From an uncultured Holophagaceae bacterium (GTDB taxonomy: Bacteria; Acidobacteriota; Holophagae; Holophagales; Holophagaceae): a stretch of 64,000 nt of DNA. The translations under genes were made by a program, and so were the position numbers. Below the pieces are notes generated by a model that saw only the letters and a list, made by a program, of their open reading frames with translations, was not told where the DNA came from and ran no database searches. The stretch covers positions 124,001-188,000 of the forward strand of contig CAIOFF010000035.1 of assembly GCA_903857495.1 (NCBI GenBank), in the 5' to 3' direction. Shown piece by piece: positions 1 to 9,741 of this stretch; position 1 is the first letter of the stretch, and each line of letters starts with the position of its first letter.

Positions 1-454
1 CATAGGCCTGCTCGCGCCCGGTCCGGGGGGTGCCCGAGTAGAGCAGCCGCTGGTTGAGCACCGTGGCGACCTTGCTGAGCACGGCGATGGCGGCGGCGCC
101 GTCCTTCGCCAGGCTGGCCAGGACGGCATCGCGGTCCAGGTCCAGCAGCACCGCCGGGGTGAGGGTGGCGCCCGTGGCGGTGTGGCTGCCCACGGCCAGG
201 AAGGCCTGCTCGCCGGCCACGTCGCCGGGGCCCAGGATGACCACGGGCTCCGGGCCGTCCCCGTTGTCCCGGGTGATCTCCACCCGGCCCTCGGCGATGA
301 CGGTGGCCCCCGTGCGCGCCTCCCCCTGCCGGAAGAGCCCGGTGCCCGCGGCCACCTCGCGCCGGCGGGCGGCGCGGGCGATCAGGCTGAGGTCCGTGTC
401 GGACAGGCCCGAGAAGATCTCGCAGCGGCGGAGGACAGACGTGATCGCATCCAT
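1..454 (-). CDS. cyclic nucleotide-binding (Crp-like cNMP) domain protein, truncated by window edge
   Basis: Reverse strand reads MDAITSVLRRCEIFSGLSDTDLSLIARAARRREVAAGTGLFRQGEARTGATVIAEGRVEITRDNGDGPEPVVILGPGDVAGEQAFLAVG..., a typical cNMP-binding fold; open to the window edge. Confidence 0.75.
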   Translation of the reverse strand, partial: MDAITSVLRRCEIFSGLSDTDLSLIARAARRREVAAGTGLFRQGEARTGATVIAEGRVEITRDNGDGPEPVVILGPGDVAGEQAFLAVGSHTATGATLTPAVLLDLDRDAVLASLAKDGAAAIAVLSKVATVLNQRLLYSGTPRTGREQAY

Positions 455-569
455 GGACAGCACCTCGGAGCCCGGCACCGGGCAGGGGCCATGGTACTGA
501 GATCACCAGAGAACCCGGTCACGAATGAACCTGGGGGGCGGTTGCCTTTACGATTCGTATACCAGGGGG

Positions 570-1217
570 CTATCGCCCGCTCTTCTTCCAATCCGCCAGG
601 AAGCCCTCGACGCCCTTGTCGGTGAGGGGGTGCTTGAGCATCTGGTCGAAGACCTTGGTGGGGATGGTGGCCACGTGGGCCCCGGCCAGGGCGGACTCGG
701 TGACGTGCCGCGGGCTGCGGATGCTGGCGGCCAGACACTGGGTGTCGAAGCCGTAGTTCTCGAAGATGGCGCAGATCTCGCGGATCAGCTCCATGCCGTC
801 GAGGTTGATGTCATCCAGGCGGCCCACGAAGGGCGACACGTAGGTGGCGCCGGCCTTGGCGGCCATGAGGGCCTGGGTGGAGCTGAAGCAGAGGGTGACG
901 TTGGTGTGGATGCCTTCGGCCGTGAGGGCCTTGCAGGCCTTGAGCCCCTCGGCGATGAGGGGCAGCTTCACCACCACGTTCTTGTGGATCTTGGCCAGCC
1001 GTCGGCCCTCCTCGATCATGCCGGGAGCCTCCAGGCCGATGACCTCGGCGCTGATGGGGCCGTCCACGATGGCGCAGATCTCCGCGATGATCTGCTCGAA
1101 GGGCTTGCCCGTTTCCTTGGCGATGAGGCTGGGGTTCGTGGTGACGCCGTCCAGGATCCCGAGCGCGTTGATGCGCTTGATCTCGTCGATGTTGGCGGTA
1201 TCGATAAAAAAGCGCAT
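570..1217 (-). CDS. transaldolase / fructose-6-phosphate aldolase family (TalC/Fsa-like)
   Basis: [35 protein letters not shown]...[11 protein letters not shown]...[31 protein letters not shown]. Confidence 0.95.
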   Translation of the reverse strand: MRFFIDTANIDEIKRINALGILDGVTTNPSLIAKETGKPFEQIIAEICAIVDGPISAEVIGLEAPGMIEEGRRLAKIHKNVVVKLPLIAEGLKACKALTAEGIHTNVTLCFSSTQALMAAKAGATYVSPFVGRLDDINLDGMELIREICAIFENYGFDTQCLAASIRSPRHVTESALAGAHVATIPTKVFDQMLKHPLTDKGVEGFLADWKKSGR

Positions 1218-1312
1218 GGGGACTCCAGTCGGGAATCAGGATACCAGGGGGCGTCGGCCTGGAAGGGGACGGGGCCCTTCCGCCGCGATACCCTGGGACC
1301 CGGAGCCCGCCC

Positions 1313-1993
1313 ATGACGAACCCCGAGATCAAGGTCCTGGACAAAGGCTTTGTGCGCCTCATCGACCACATGGGGTCCGACCTCAGTGTGGTCAACGCGG
1401 CCCGGGTCTCCTTCGGCAAGACCAAGGAGGCCTTCGAGGACTCGGACGCCAAGCTGGTGGACTACCTGGCGGAGCACGAGCACACCTCCCCCTTCCGGCA
1501 CACGGCGCTGACCCTCCACGTGAAGGCGCCGATCTTTGTGTTCCGCCAGTGGATGAAGCACCGGATCGGCAGCGAGTTCAACGAGATCTCCGGGCGGTAC
1601 GTGGAGTTCCCCGAGGACGAATACTTCGTGCCCGCGGCCTTCCGCCGTCAGGCGAAGGTGAACAAGCAGGGCAGCGAGGGCAGCATCGACGAGGCGCACC
1701 GCGAGCGGGCCATGGCCAGCTACCTGGAGAGCTGCCGCGGCGCCGTGGCCCACTACAAGGAGCTGCTGGCCCTGGGGGTCTGCCGCGAGCAGGCCCGCTG
1801 CGTGCTGCCCCTGGGCCTCTACTCGGAGGTCTACTGGACCGTGAGCCTCCAGGCGGTGGCCCACTTCATCCGCCTGCGGGCCGACGGCCATGCCCAGTGG
1901 GAGATCCAGCAGTATGCCGCCGCCGTGCGCCAGCTGGTGGAGCCGCTCTTCCCCGTGGGTCTCAAGGCCCTGCTGGCCTCCGGCAAGGGCTGA
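1313..1993 (+). CDS. thyX: FAD-dependent thymidylate synthase ThyX
   Basis: HTSPFRHTALTLHVKAPIFVFRQWMKHRIGSEFNEISGRY; ThyX-like motif in a variant form. Confidence 0.93.
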   Translation: MTNPEIKVLDKGFVRLIDHMGSDLSVVNAARVSFGKTKEAFEDSDAKLVDYLAEHEHTSPFRHTALTLHVKAPIFVFRQWMKHRIGSEFNEISGRYVEFPEDEYFVPAAFRRQAKVNKQGSEGSIDEAHRERAMASYLESCRGAVAHYKELLALGVCREQARCVLPLGLYSEVYWTVSLQAVAHFIRLRADGHAQWEIQQYAAAVRQLVEPLFPVGLKALLASGKG

Positions 1994-2005
1994 GCTGGTC
2001 CCGGT

Positions 2006-4444
2006 TCAGCGGAACAGCCAGCTGACCTTGGCCTGGATCACGTCATCCGAGGGCAGGTGCCGGAGGAGGGCCAGGTCTGTATAGGCCGCGAGGCTGGCCC
2101 GGTCGTTGATGAGGTCGTTCGTGCTGGCGCCGTGGGTGAAGACGAGGAAGAAGGTCGAGCCGGGCTGGAACTCCCAGCGGGTGATGAGGTTCACGTTCCA
2201 GGTGCGGTAGCTGAAGGCCGTCTGCGGCGTCGTGCCGGCGGGCTGGTCCGCGGGCAGGCCCGCATCCAGCGTGAGGTCGTTGACGTAGTGCTTCAGGTCG
2301 CGGTAGTTCCAGTTGGCCGCCAGCCACTGGCTCAGCAACTGCAGGGACAGCTGCGGCGTGAAGGCATAGGCCAGCCGCAGGGTCTGGTTCAGCTGGTTCA
2401 GCTGCCGGAGGCCGACGATGGGCGTGGCCACGGGCGTCTCCAGCCACTTCTGCTCGCCCGTCTCGCAGGTCACCACGGTGGACAGCTGGAGCTCCAGGGC
2501 GCTCGTGGGCTTCAGCACCAGGAGCTGGGAGGTGTTGGTGGTCGGCCCGCCCTCGGCCCAGGAGCGGCTGCTGGCTAGGCGGAGGTACCAGGGCCGGTTG
2601 GCCGGGGTGTCGAAGCCCAGGCTGGCGTAGGGCACCGAGGGCCGGGCCAGGTACTTCTTCACAGGGTCGGCGTAGGTTCGTAGCTCCCGGTCATCCTCGA
2701 CGGCCCGGTTCACGCCGGTCCCGGCCCAGATGGAGACAAAGTTGGTGAAGTCCGTCCGCGCAGAGCCGTTGAAGTTGCGCAGAAAGGTTCGTCCCGCCTG
2801 GTCCCGGGCCGCGGTGTGGCTGAAGCCCAGGCTCCAGTTCCGCAGCACCCCCCAGGTCTGGTCCCAGGTGCGGGAGAGCGCCGCGTAGAGGCGCTGGTCA
2901 TCGGAGCGGGCCAGGTAGCCCAGGTCGTTGGGGTTGTAGGTCCGACCCGTGTTGATGGCCTGGGACTCGAAGCTCCAGCCCCCCCGCCACTCCTGGTGGT
3001 AGCGCAGGCGGGCCCGCCAGCCCTGCTCCTGGGCGTCCCGGGGGCCGGCCTGGCTGCGGCTGAGGGTGCCCTCCACCAGCCCGCTCTGGTCGGCGGTCTG
3101 GTAGGCGCCGTCCACGGCGTGGACCTGGGCCAGGCGGCCGCTGAGCCCGCCCTGGTGCATGCCCGAGGCGAACCCGCCCACGTAGCTGCCCCGGTCGTCC
3201 AGCAGCTGCTGGACCCGCAGCACGCCGTAGTTGGTGAGGGGCGAGAGCTCGCGCCTGAAGCGGGCTCCGGAGGCATCCTGGAGCACGGCCTGGGCCGGCT
3301 CCACGCTGGCCCCGAGCAGGCCGACGTTGGTGCCGTTGCTGTATTTGGCGGTGTATTTCGCGGCGGCGGTGATATCGGTGGCGTTGGGGCGGTCCACCAG
3401 GCTCTCCCCGGCGTTCAGGGTGGGGTCCGCCACCCCGCGGCCGATGCGCCGGCTGTAGAAGAGGTCCGGTCCCGCCACGCGGAAGAGGTCCATGCCCTCC
3501 AGGAAGAAGGGTCGCTTCTCCGGGAAGAAGGTCTCCACCGTGCCCAGGTTCAGCACCGCCTGGTCCACCTCCACCTGGCCGAAATCCGGCCGGACGGAGA
3601 GGTCCACCTGGGCGTGGGAGCTGAGTCCCCACCGGGCGTCCACGCCGGGGCGCAAGTCCCCGTGGCGGTCATCGTAGCCGCGGGCGGTCTCGAACTTCCG
3701 CGCGGCGGAGAGGTAGGGGACGACCTCCTGGCGGGGCTGCGGCTCCAGGCCCTCGAGCCCCCGGAGCTCGGGGAAGTGGCTCACGAAGCCGCTCCCGCCG
3801 CGGGGCACCACCATCCAGCGGCTGGACTCGCGGGTGACCCCCTGGTCCACCCGGCCGAAGTTGATGCCCCAGGTCTGGGGGCCCTTGCCCGGCTTGAAGC
3901 GCAGGAGCGACAGGGGGATCTTCAGCTCCGCGGTCCAGCCGTCGGCGTCCACGCTGACCGCGCTCTCCCAGACGCCGTCCCAGCTGGCGTTGTAGGTGGC
4001 GTTGTTGTAGATGATCTGGTCCTTCTGCACCCCCGCGGCGTTCACCTCGAAGACCAGGGCGGTGCGGCGGTCGTGGTTGGAGTCGATGGCCACACTGAAC
4101 CAGTCGCTCAGGCTCTCCTGGTCGCGTCGGTGGAGCCGCTGCACCACCGTGGCCTCGCCGTGGTCCAGGACCCGGTCATGGTGCATCCGGGCGCCGACAT
4201 AGAGGAACCGGGCATCGTAGAGGACGCGGACCTCGGTGCGCTGGAGGGCCGGAACTCCCCGCTGCGGCCACTCCTGGGTGAACTCCGTGGCGACGGGGGC
4301 CCTGGCCCAGGCCGCCTCCTCCAGCCGGCCGTCCAGGCGGATGACCATGGCGGCGGGCAGGGCCTGGAGGCTGGACCCGGGTCCCGTGGCAGCCGGGGCT
4401 GATCCAGAGCTCAGGAGGTAGGGCAGCAGGAAGGCGGCGCGCAT
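2006..4444 (-). CDS. DUF5916-type outer-membrane protein with N-terminal CBM9-like domain
   Basis: Signal peptide MRAAFLLPYLLSSG; IRLDGRLEEAAWARAPVATEFTQEWPQRG...VRVLYDARFLYVGARMHHD; KRPFFLEGMDLF; long beta-rich C-terminus. Start chosen inside the longer ORF. Confidence 0.75.
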   Translation of the reverse strand: MRAAFLLPYLLSSGSAPAATGPGSSLQALPAAMVIRLDGRLEEAAWARAPVATEFTQEWPQRGVPALQRTEVRVLYDARFLYVGARMHHDRVLDHGEATVVQRLHRRDQESLSDWFSVAIDSNHDRRTALVFEVNAAGVQKDQIIYNNATYNASWDGVWESAVSVDADGWTAELKIPLSLLRFKPGKGPQTWGINFGRVDQGVTRESSRWMVVPRGGSGFVSHFPELRGLEGLEPQPRQEVVPYLSAARKFETARGYDDRHGDLRPGVDARWGLSSHAQVDLSVRPDFGQVEVDQAVLNLGTVETFFPEKRPFFLEGMDLFRVAGPDLFYSRRIGRGVADPTLNAGESLVDRPNATDITAAAKYTAKYSNGTNVGLLGASVEPAQAVLQDASGARFRRELSPLTNYGVLRVQQLLDDRGSYVGGFASGMHQGGLSGRLAQVHAVDGAYQTADQSGLVEGTLSRSQAGPRDAQEQGWRARLRYHQEWRGGWSFESQAINTGRTYNPNDLGYLARSDDQRLYAALSRTWDQTWGVLRNWSLGFSHTAARDQAGRTFLRNFNGSARTDFTNFVSIWAGTGVNRAVEDDRELRTYADPVKKYLARPSVPYASLGFDTPANRPWYLRLASSRSWAEGGPTTNTSQLLVLKPTSALELQLSTVVTCETGEQKWLETPVATPIVGLRQLNQLNQTLRLAYAFTPQLSLQLLSQWLAANWNYRDLKHYVNDLTLDAGLPADQPAGTTPQTAFSYRTWNVNLITRWEFQPGSTFFLVFTHGASTNDLINDRASLAAYTDLALLRHLPSDDVIQAKVSWLFR

Positions 4445-4549
4445 GGGACTCCTCGCCCATGGTGCCACACCACGCGAGGTATCATGGAGGCGTGGTCGCA
4501 GCCTTGTGCCCGTTGGCACAGCGCCGATCGTGGGTTTCCGGGAGTCCTC

Positions 4550-5032
4550 ATGCGCATGTTGCTCGCCATCCTCCTCTCCCTGCCGCTGCTGGCCGGGGGC
4601 GGGGGAACCGTCACCTTCAAGCAGACCTCTTTCCTGTCTGAGGTCGCGGCCACAGAGCCGGAAAAGGCGAAGGGCCTGATGTACCGGCAGAGCCTGGCGA
4701 AGGACCGCTGCATGTTCTTCGTCTACCCGGCGGACGGCGACCACGCCATCTGGATGAAGAACTGCCTCATCGCCCTCGACGTGGCCTGGGTCGACGCCGA
4801 GGGCCGGGTGGTGGAGACCGTCGAGCACATACCCCCCTGCAGCCCCATGCGCGGCGACGACTGCCCCAGCTACGGCGGGTCCGTGCCGGCCCGACACTTC
4901 ATCGAGTTCGCTGCGGGGACCTTCAAGCGCCTGGGCCTGAAGAAGGGCGACCGGCTGGGCTGGGAGCTCACCCTCGATGATGGCCGGGTCGTGCGCGGCG
5001 GCGTGCCCGCGGCCAAGGCCAAGAAGAAGTAG
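4550..5032 (+). CDS. DUF192 family secreted protein
   Basis: MRMLLAILLSLPLLAGGG signal; TEPEKAKGLMYRQSLAKDRCMFFVYP...IWMKNCLIALDVAWVDAEGRVV. Confidence 0.88.
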   Translation: MRMLLAILLSLPLLAGGGGTVTFKQTSFLSEVAATEPEKAKGLMYRQSLAKDRCMFFVYPADGDHAIWMKNCLIALDVAWVDAEGRVVETVEHIPPCSPMRGDDCPSYGGSVPARHFIEFAAGTFKRLGLKKGDRLGWELTLDDGRVVRGGVPAAKAKKK

Positions 5033-5809
5033 CTAGTCTTCCGACCTGCTGCTGTCCTTGCCCTTCCGGGTGGGGCGGGTGAGGGTGCGGAGGTGCTCGG
5101 GGGTGGGTGGCAGCTCCGCCAGATCCACGGCGCTCAGGCGGTCGGCGAGCAGCTTCCAGACCCGGGCCTGGCGGGGCAGGCGCTCGGGCTGGATCACCTC
5201 GAAGCCCTGGGCGTAGCTCACGAAGGGCGGCATCACCAGCGCGAAGCCGGTGTAGAGGAAGGCCGGCAGCCGCAGCCAGTCGGGCTCGCCCTGGGGGCCG
5301 GGGCTGGGCACGGCGAAGAGGGGGTGTACGCCGCCATTGATCCAGAAGCCGTTGGACGGGTCGTGACGGGGATAGACGAAGATGCGGCGGCGGTGCATGA
5401 GGGTGAAGGGGCCCACGCGATGCTGCTCCACGGGCACGATGCCGGTGCCGTCCAGCGCGGGGCCGCTGCTGCGGTCCGGGTGGCCCACCACCTGGATGAC
5501 CTTGCGGCCGCCCCCCTTGAGCTTGCGGAAGATGGTGCGCAGCTCGTCGGCCTCTTCGCCTTCCACGGTGCCCTGGCTGGGCTTCAGGTCCCCCAGGAGG
5601 GCCACCTGCTCGGGGGCGTACTCGTCCAGGAGGCTGAAGACCCGCTCCCAGATCTCCATCTGAGGTGTGGCGGGCATGGGGTCGGGGCGGCGGCGGCGGG
5701 CGGCGCCCAGGCCGAAGAAGAGGTCCGAGAGCACCAGGGTCTTGTGCCGGGGCAGCCACACGGCCCGACGGCTGTCGAGCACCACATCTTCGTTGAGCTG
5801 GACCTGCAC
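5033..5809 (-). CDS. PdeM-like metallophosphoesterase family protein with altered metal-binding motifs
   Basis: LVLSDLFFGLGAARRRR, VALLGDLKPSQG, VVGHPDRS, INGGVHPLF correspond in order to the MPE motifs DxH, GDxxH/GDLKH, GNHD and GHxH, but several ligands are missing. Confidence 0.6.
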   Translation of the reverse strand: MQVQLNEDVVLDSRRAVWLPRHKTLVLSDLFFGLGAARRRRPDPMPATPQMEIWERVFSLLDEYAPEQVALLGDLKPSQGTVEGEEADELRTIFRKLKGGGRKVIQVVGHPDRSSGPALDGTGIVPVEQHRVGPFTLMHRRRIFVYPRHDPSNGFWINGGVHPLFAVPSPGPQGEPDWLRLPAFLYTGFALVMPPFVSYAQGFEVIQPERLPRQARVWKLLADRLSAVDLAELPPTPEHLRTLTRPTRKGKDSSRSED

Positions 5810-5931
5810 AGGGGCCTCCGGACCTTCATTTGACCATGAGGAGCCGCCGGCGCGGTCCCTGGTCGCGCCCAGCGGGAATTCCGAAAGACACGCCAGCCCG
5901 CACTGCGCCAGAATCCGGTGAGGGAGACCGC

Positions 5932-6720
5932 ATGGTCCTGGACGCGAACCACCTGCTGGCGGGCCTGGGCACGGGCCTGAGTGGCGGCCTGCTGGCCGGG
6001 CTGTTCGGCGTGGGCGGCGGCCTGGTGATGGTGCCCCTCCTGGGCACGATCCTGGGCCTCGACCAGCACCGGGCGCAGGGCGCCACCCTGGCGGCCATGC
6101 TGCTGCCCACGGGGCTGCCGGCGGTGCTGCAGTACCGCCGGCGCGGGGTGGCCTCCAGCCTGCCGCTGGTGGGCGTGCTGATCCTGGGCTTCCTCTTCGG
6201 CGTCACCGGGGGCTCCCTGGTGGCCAACGGCATCCCCTCCTGGCTGCTGCGCTATGGCTTCGCGGCCTTCCTGCTCTTCCTCGCGGTCCGGACCCATCTG
6301 CGCCGGGAGCTGCCGACGGTGGACCGCGCGGCCGAGCCTCTGGTGGTGCGCGAGGGGCTCTGGGCCCAGGGGCTCCCGATCGGCGCGCTCGCGGGCCTGG
6401 TCTCGGGCCTGACGGGCCTGGGCGGCGCGGTGGTGGTCATCCCCCTGCTGGCCGCGCGGTTCCGCATGACCCAGCACGAGGCGCAGCTGGCCAGCCTCAT
6501 GATGCTGCTGCCGCCCATCGGCCTGCCCGCGGTCTTCATCTACAGCAAGGCCCAGGGCGGCCTGCCCTGGGTGATCATCGGCGGCGTGGCGCTGGGGTTC
6601 GCGGTCGGGGCGCTGGCGGGGGCCAAGGTGGCCACCCGCCTCCCGGGCGGCCGCCTGAAGCAGTTCTTCTCGGTGCTGCTGGTCGCCATGGCGCTGCTGG
6701 TGGCGCTGCGGGGCCGGTGA
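5932..6720 (+). CDS. TauE/SafE family membrane protein
   Basis: GLGTGLSGGLLAGLFGVGGGLVMVPLL...GALAGLVSGLTGLGGAVVVIPLL duplicated glycine-rich repeats, multiple TM segments. Confidence 0.92.
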   Translation: MVLDANHLLAGLGTGLSGGLLAGLFGVGGGLVMVPLLGTILGLDQHRAQGATLAAMLLPTGLPAVLQYRRRGVASSLPLVGVLILGFLFGVTGGSLVANGIPSWLLRYGFAAFLLFLAVRTHLRRELPTVDRAAEPLVVREGLWAQGLPIGALAGLVSGLTGLGGAVVVIPLLAARFRMTQHEAQLASLMMLLPPIGLPAVFIYSKAQGGLPWVIIGGVALGFAVGALAGAKVATRLPGGRLKQFFSVLLVAMALLVALRGR

Positions 6721-6721
6721 A

Positions 6722-8062
6722 TCAGAGGAAGCCCAGCCGGGGGTAGGCGCTGCCGAGCAGGGTGTCCGTGGCCGTGGCCGCCTGGCCCAGCCAGCGCTCG
6801 AGCACCGTGGCGTAGAGACTCCGGAAGTCGGTGGTGTATTTCATGTTGCCGTTGGAGTCGAGGCTGGTGAGGTCGGGATAGCCGCCGTAGAGGCCACCCT
6901 TGACAGACTTCCCCACACAGAACGCGAGGCCCGCGGTGCCATGGTCCGTGCCGCCGTTGTTCTCCTGCACCCGCCGCCCGAACTCGCTGTAGGCCAGGAT
7001 CATCACGCGGTCCTGGGCGAGGCCTGCGGTGGTGGTGATGGTGGCCAGGTCGTCGTAGAAGGCCTTGATGGAGCCGCCGAGGGCCCGCTGGAGGTTGGGG
7101 TGGTCCACGGCCTGGTTGCTGTGGGTATCCCAGCCGCTGAGGCGCGAGAAATAGACCTGGGCGGGCAGCCCCGCGGCGATCATCTGGGCAATGAGCTTGA
7201 GCTGGGAGCTGAGGCTGGTGCTGAGGGCCGCGCCGCTCAGCTTCAGCACGGGATAGGTCGCATCGCCCGGGTAGAGCACGGTGGGCGTGCGGGCCGTGAG
7301 GGTGCCGCCCGTCCCGAAGGCCGAGTTGTTCTGGGCGTCGAAGAAGAGCTTGCCGGCCTGGGCCGCCGCGAGGATCCCCGGGTCGGCACTGCTGGTCGAG
7401 AGGGCGGTGCCCCAGCCAGTCTCCAGGGTGGTCGCGTCGGGCACGGTGCTGGTACTGAGCAGGTAGGCGGGGTAGACGTAGCCGCCGGCGCTGGTGATCG
7501 ACACAAAGCTGCGGGTGGCGCCCTTCAGCATCACGGGCAGGTCCGGGGTCACCGTGAGGCCCCGGAGGACATCTCCCGAGGGATTGAAGGCCGTGTCCGC
7601 GAAGCGCCCCAGCCAGCCGTTTCCGGCCGGAACGGCAGCGCCCTGCCCCCACAGATCGATGCAGGTGAAGTGGGAGAGGTTGGGGTTGGGCATGCCGATG
7701 CCCGGGATCCAGGCCACGTGCCCCAGGGCGTGGAGCGCGTCCATGCCCGTGAAGTCCTTGTTCAGGGCCATGCCGCTGCCGAGGTCCGTGAGCAGGGCCG
7801 GGTTCGTGATGCCGAGGGTGGCGCGCTTGGTCTGGTAGACGCCCAGGTTGGCGCCGGCATTGGGCGGCGTCACGTTGAGCCAGTCGTAGCCCCCGTCGAT
7901 GTTCACGATGACGAGGATGGGCGAGGCGGAGGTCGGCGTGGGGGTCGGCGGGGTGCCGCCGCCCGGGCTGGAGCTGGACCCGCCACCGCCGCAGGCGTCG
8001 AGCCCGGCAAGCAGGGCTCCCGTGGCGCCCAGGGTCTGGATGAACTCGCGACGCGTGGTCAT
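6722..8062 (-). CDS. DUF1501 domain secreted protein
   Basis: MTTRREFIQTLGATGALLAGLDACGGGG Tat-like/lipobox N-terminus; YSEFGRRVQENNGGTDHGTAGLAFCVG. Confidence 0.92.
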   Translation of the reverse strand: MTTRREFIQTLGATGALLAGLDACGGGGSSSSPGGGTPPTPTPTSASPILVIVNIDGGYDWLNVTPPNAGANLGVYQTKRATLGITNPALLTDLGSGMALNKDFTGMDALHALGHVAWIPGIGMPNPNLSHFTCIDLWGQGAAVPAGNGWLGRFADTAFNPSGDVLRGLTVTPDLPVMLKGATRSFVSITSAGGYVYPAYLLSTSTVPDATTLETGWGTALSTSSADPGILAAAQAGKLFFDAQNNSAFGTGGTLTARTPTVLYPGDATYPVLKLSGAALSTSLSSQLKLIAQMIAAGLPAQVYFSRLSGWDTHSNQAVDHPNLQRALGGSIKAFYDDLATITTTAGLAQDRVMILAYSEFGRRVQENNGGTDHGTAGLAFCVGKSVKGGLYGGYPDLTSLDSNGNMKYTTDFRSLYATVLERWLGQAATATDTLLGSAYPRLGFL

Positions 8063-8073
8063 GGCGGCCTCCC

Positions 8074-9732
8074 TTAGTAGAGCTGGCCCGAAGGCGAGCA
8101 GAGGATGAGGAAGGCCAATTCCCGGGCCTTGGTCTGGGAGGCTGAGTCCCAGGTGAAGGTCGTGGGCCAGAGGGCCGCAAGCCAGGCGGCGGAGACGCTC
8201 GCCGGGATGGGCGCGGGCTGCAGGAGGGCCGCGAGCCGGTCATAGACGGCCTGGGCCGAGGCCGGGGCCGCGGGGAACCAGTCCGTGGTGACAGAGGTGG
8301 GGAAGAGCGGGTAGGTGGTTCCGTTGTAGGCGCGCGTCTCATTCAGGGCCAGGGCGGCTACCGCCTTGGCCCGATAGCGCATGGTGTTGCTGTTCAGCCA
8401 GGCCGTGTGCTCCTTCCAGCCGTTGGGGCCGGTGGGGTCCAGCAGCTTCATGCCCATCTGGTCGAAGGTGGTGGCACTGTTCGTCACCAGCCGCCAGGCG
8501 GGGTAGCCCTTGGGCGTCTGGGCGCTGCCCGCGGCCAGCGCAGGGCAGAGCATGCGGGTGGCCCGCACCAGCCAGGAGATGGGGCCTTCGACCAGGGCAT
8601 ACCGGCTGGCGGCACTGAAGAAGAACTGGGACTTGAGCAGGGTCTTCAGGATCACGCGGAGGTCGAAGGCGGCTCCCTGGATCAGGGCGGCCACGTCCGT
8701 CTGGTCCTGGGCGGTGTAGCTGGCGGTGACGAAGTGGGTGAGCAGGCGCCTGGCCAGGAACTGGGCGCAGTTGGAGCCCTTCATCGAGAGGATGCTGCGG
8801 ATGGCGTTCTCGCCCTTCGCCCACCCGTTGGCGGTGGTGGTGACATCGAGGGTCTGCCCGAAGAGGCTGATGGTGCTGGTGGCGTGCTGGCTGGAGCTGA
8901 CGGTGGCCGCGCCGCCCCACCAGAGCCGCGTGTCGGGCGCAATGGCGGTGCCATCGTAGACCTTGAACCGGGCGTCGGCCGCGAACTTCTGCCCCGGGTT
9001 CGCGGGGTTCTGGATGTAGTCGGCCTCGGCGAAGGTGTAGCTCCAGCCGCTGAGGGCCCGCGCCAGCTGGGTGATGTCGGCCTGGTTGTAGCCGTTGTCG
9101 GCGCCCAGGCTGTAGAGCTCCATCACCTCGCGGGCGTAGTTCTCGTTGGGGACGTTGGCGCCGGCGGCGTTGTTGAGCACGGAGTCCAGCCAGAGGGACA
9201 TGGCCGGGTCCTTGCTGACGAGCACGAGGAGGTCGTCGAACCTCGCCAGACCCTGGCTCCGGAACAGCTGGATCTGCTTGAGCATCAGGGCGGTGTTGTT
9301 GACCTTGTGCCAGCCGGTGGCGAAGAGGTTGTGCCAGAAGAGCGCCAGGCGCTCCTCGAAGGCGTGGGGGTTGTGCTGCATCCGCCAGGCCAGCAGCGCC
9401 TGGGCGGTGTTCAGGTTGTTCCGCCAGGCCTCGGTGCCCTGGACCAGGAAGGCGTGGGGCGCGGCCACCGCCGCCACGTCCACGCTGCCGGCCACGGCCG
9501 TGTTGGCGCTGACCAGGGGCTCCAGGACCACGTCCGCGGTCGCCAGCGCCGCGTTGAAGGCCGCGGGGTCGTAGGCGGTGCCGGTGCCATCGATCCAGGC
9601 GTCGATGGCTGCGCCCGGCGCCTGGGCCTGGAGGACCGCCGCATCCGCGGGCGTGAGGCCGAAGCCCGCCCGCCGGGCGAAGTGCTGCACATCGGCAAGG
9701 GCCCAGCTGGTGATGGCGGTCAGGTCGGCCAT
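8074..9732 (-). CDS. DUF1800 domain protein
   Basis: HFARRAGFGLTPADA...RLALFWHNLFATGWHKV...NENYAREVMELYSLGADNGYNQADITQLARALSGW. Confidence 0.94.
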   Translation of the reverse strand: MADLTAITSWALADVQHFARRAGFGLTPADAAVLQAQAPGAAIDAWIDGTGTAYDPAAFNAALATADVVLEPLVSANTAVAGSVDVAAVAAPHAFLVQGTEAWRNNLNTAQALLAWRMQHNPHAFEERLALFWHNLFATGWHKVNNTALMLKQIQLFRSQGLARFDDLLVLVSKDPAMSLWLDSVLNNAAGANVPNENYAREVMELYSLGADNGYNQADITQLARALSGWSYTFAEADYIQNPANPGQKFAADARFKVYDGTAIAPDTRLWWGGAATVSSSQHATSTISLFGQTLDVTTTANGWAKGENAIRSILSMKGSNCAQFLARRLLTHFVTASYTAQDQTDVAALIQGAAFDLRVILKTLLKSQFFFSAASRYALVEGPISWLVRATRMLCPALAAGSAQTPKGYPAWRLVTNSATTFDQMGMKLLDPTGPNGWKEHTAWLNSNTMRYRAKAVAALALNETRAYNGTTYPLFPTSVTTDWFPAAPASAQAVYDRLAALLQPAPIPASVSAAWLAALWPTTFTWDSASQTKARELAFLILCSPSGQLY

Positions 9733-9741
9733 GGCAGACTC

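Noticed and set aside
557-1254. ATACCAGGGGGC present on both sides of the transaldolase gene
   Set aside because: Short 12-mer, plausibly -10/extended sequence or coincidence; no further similarity that would indicate a mobile element
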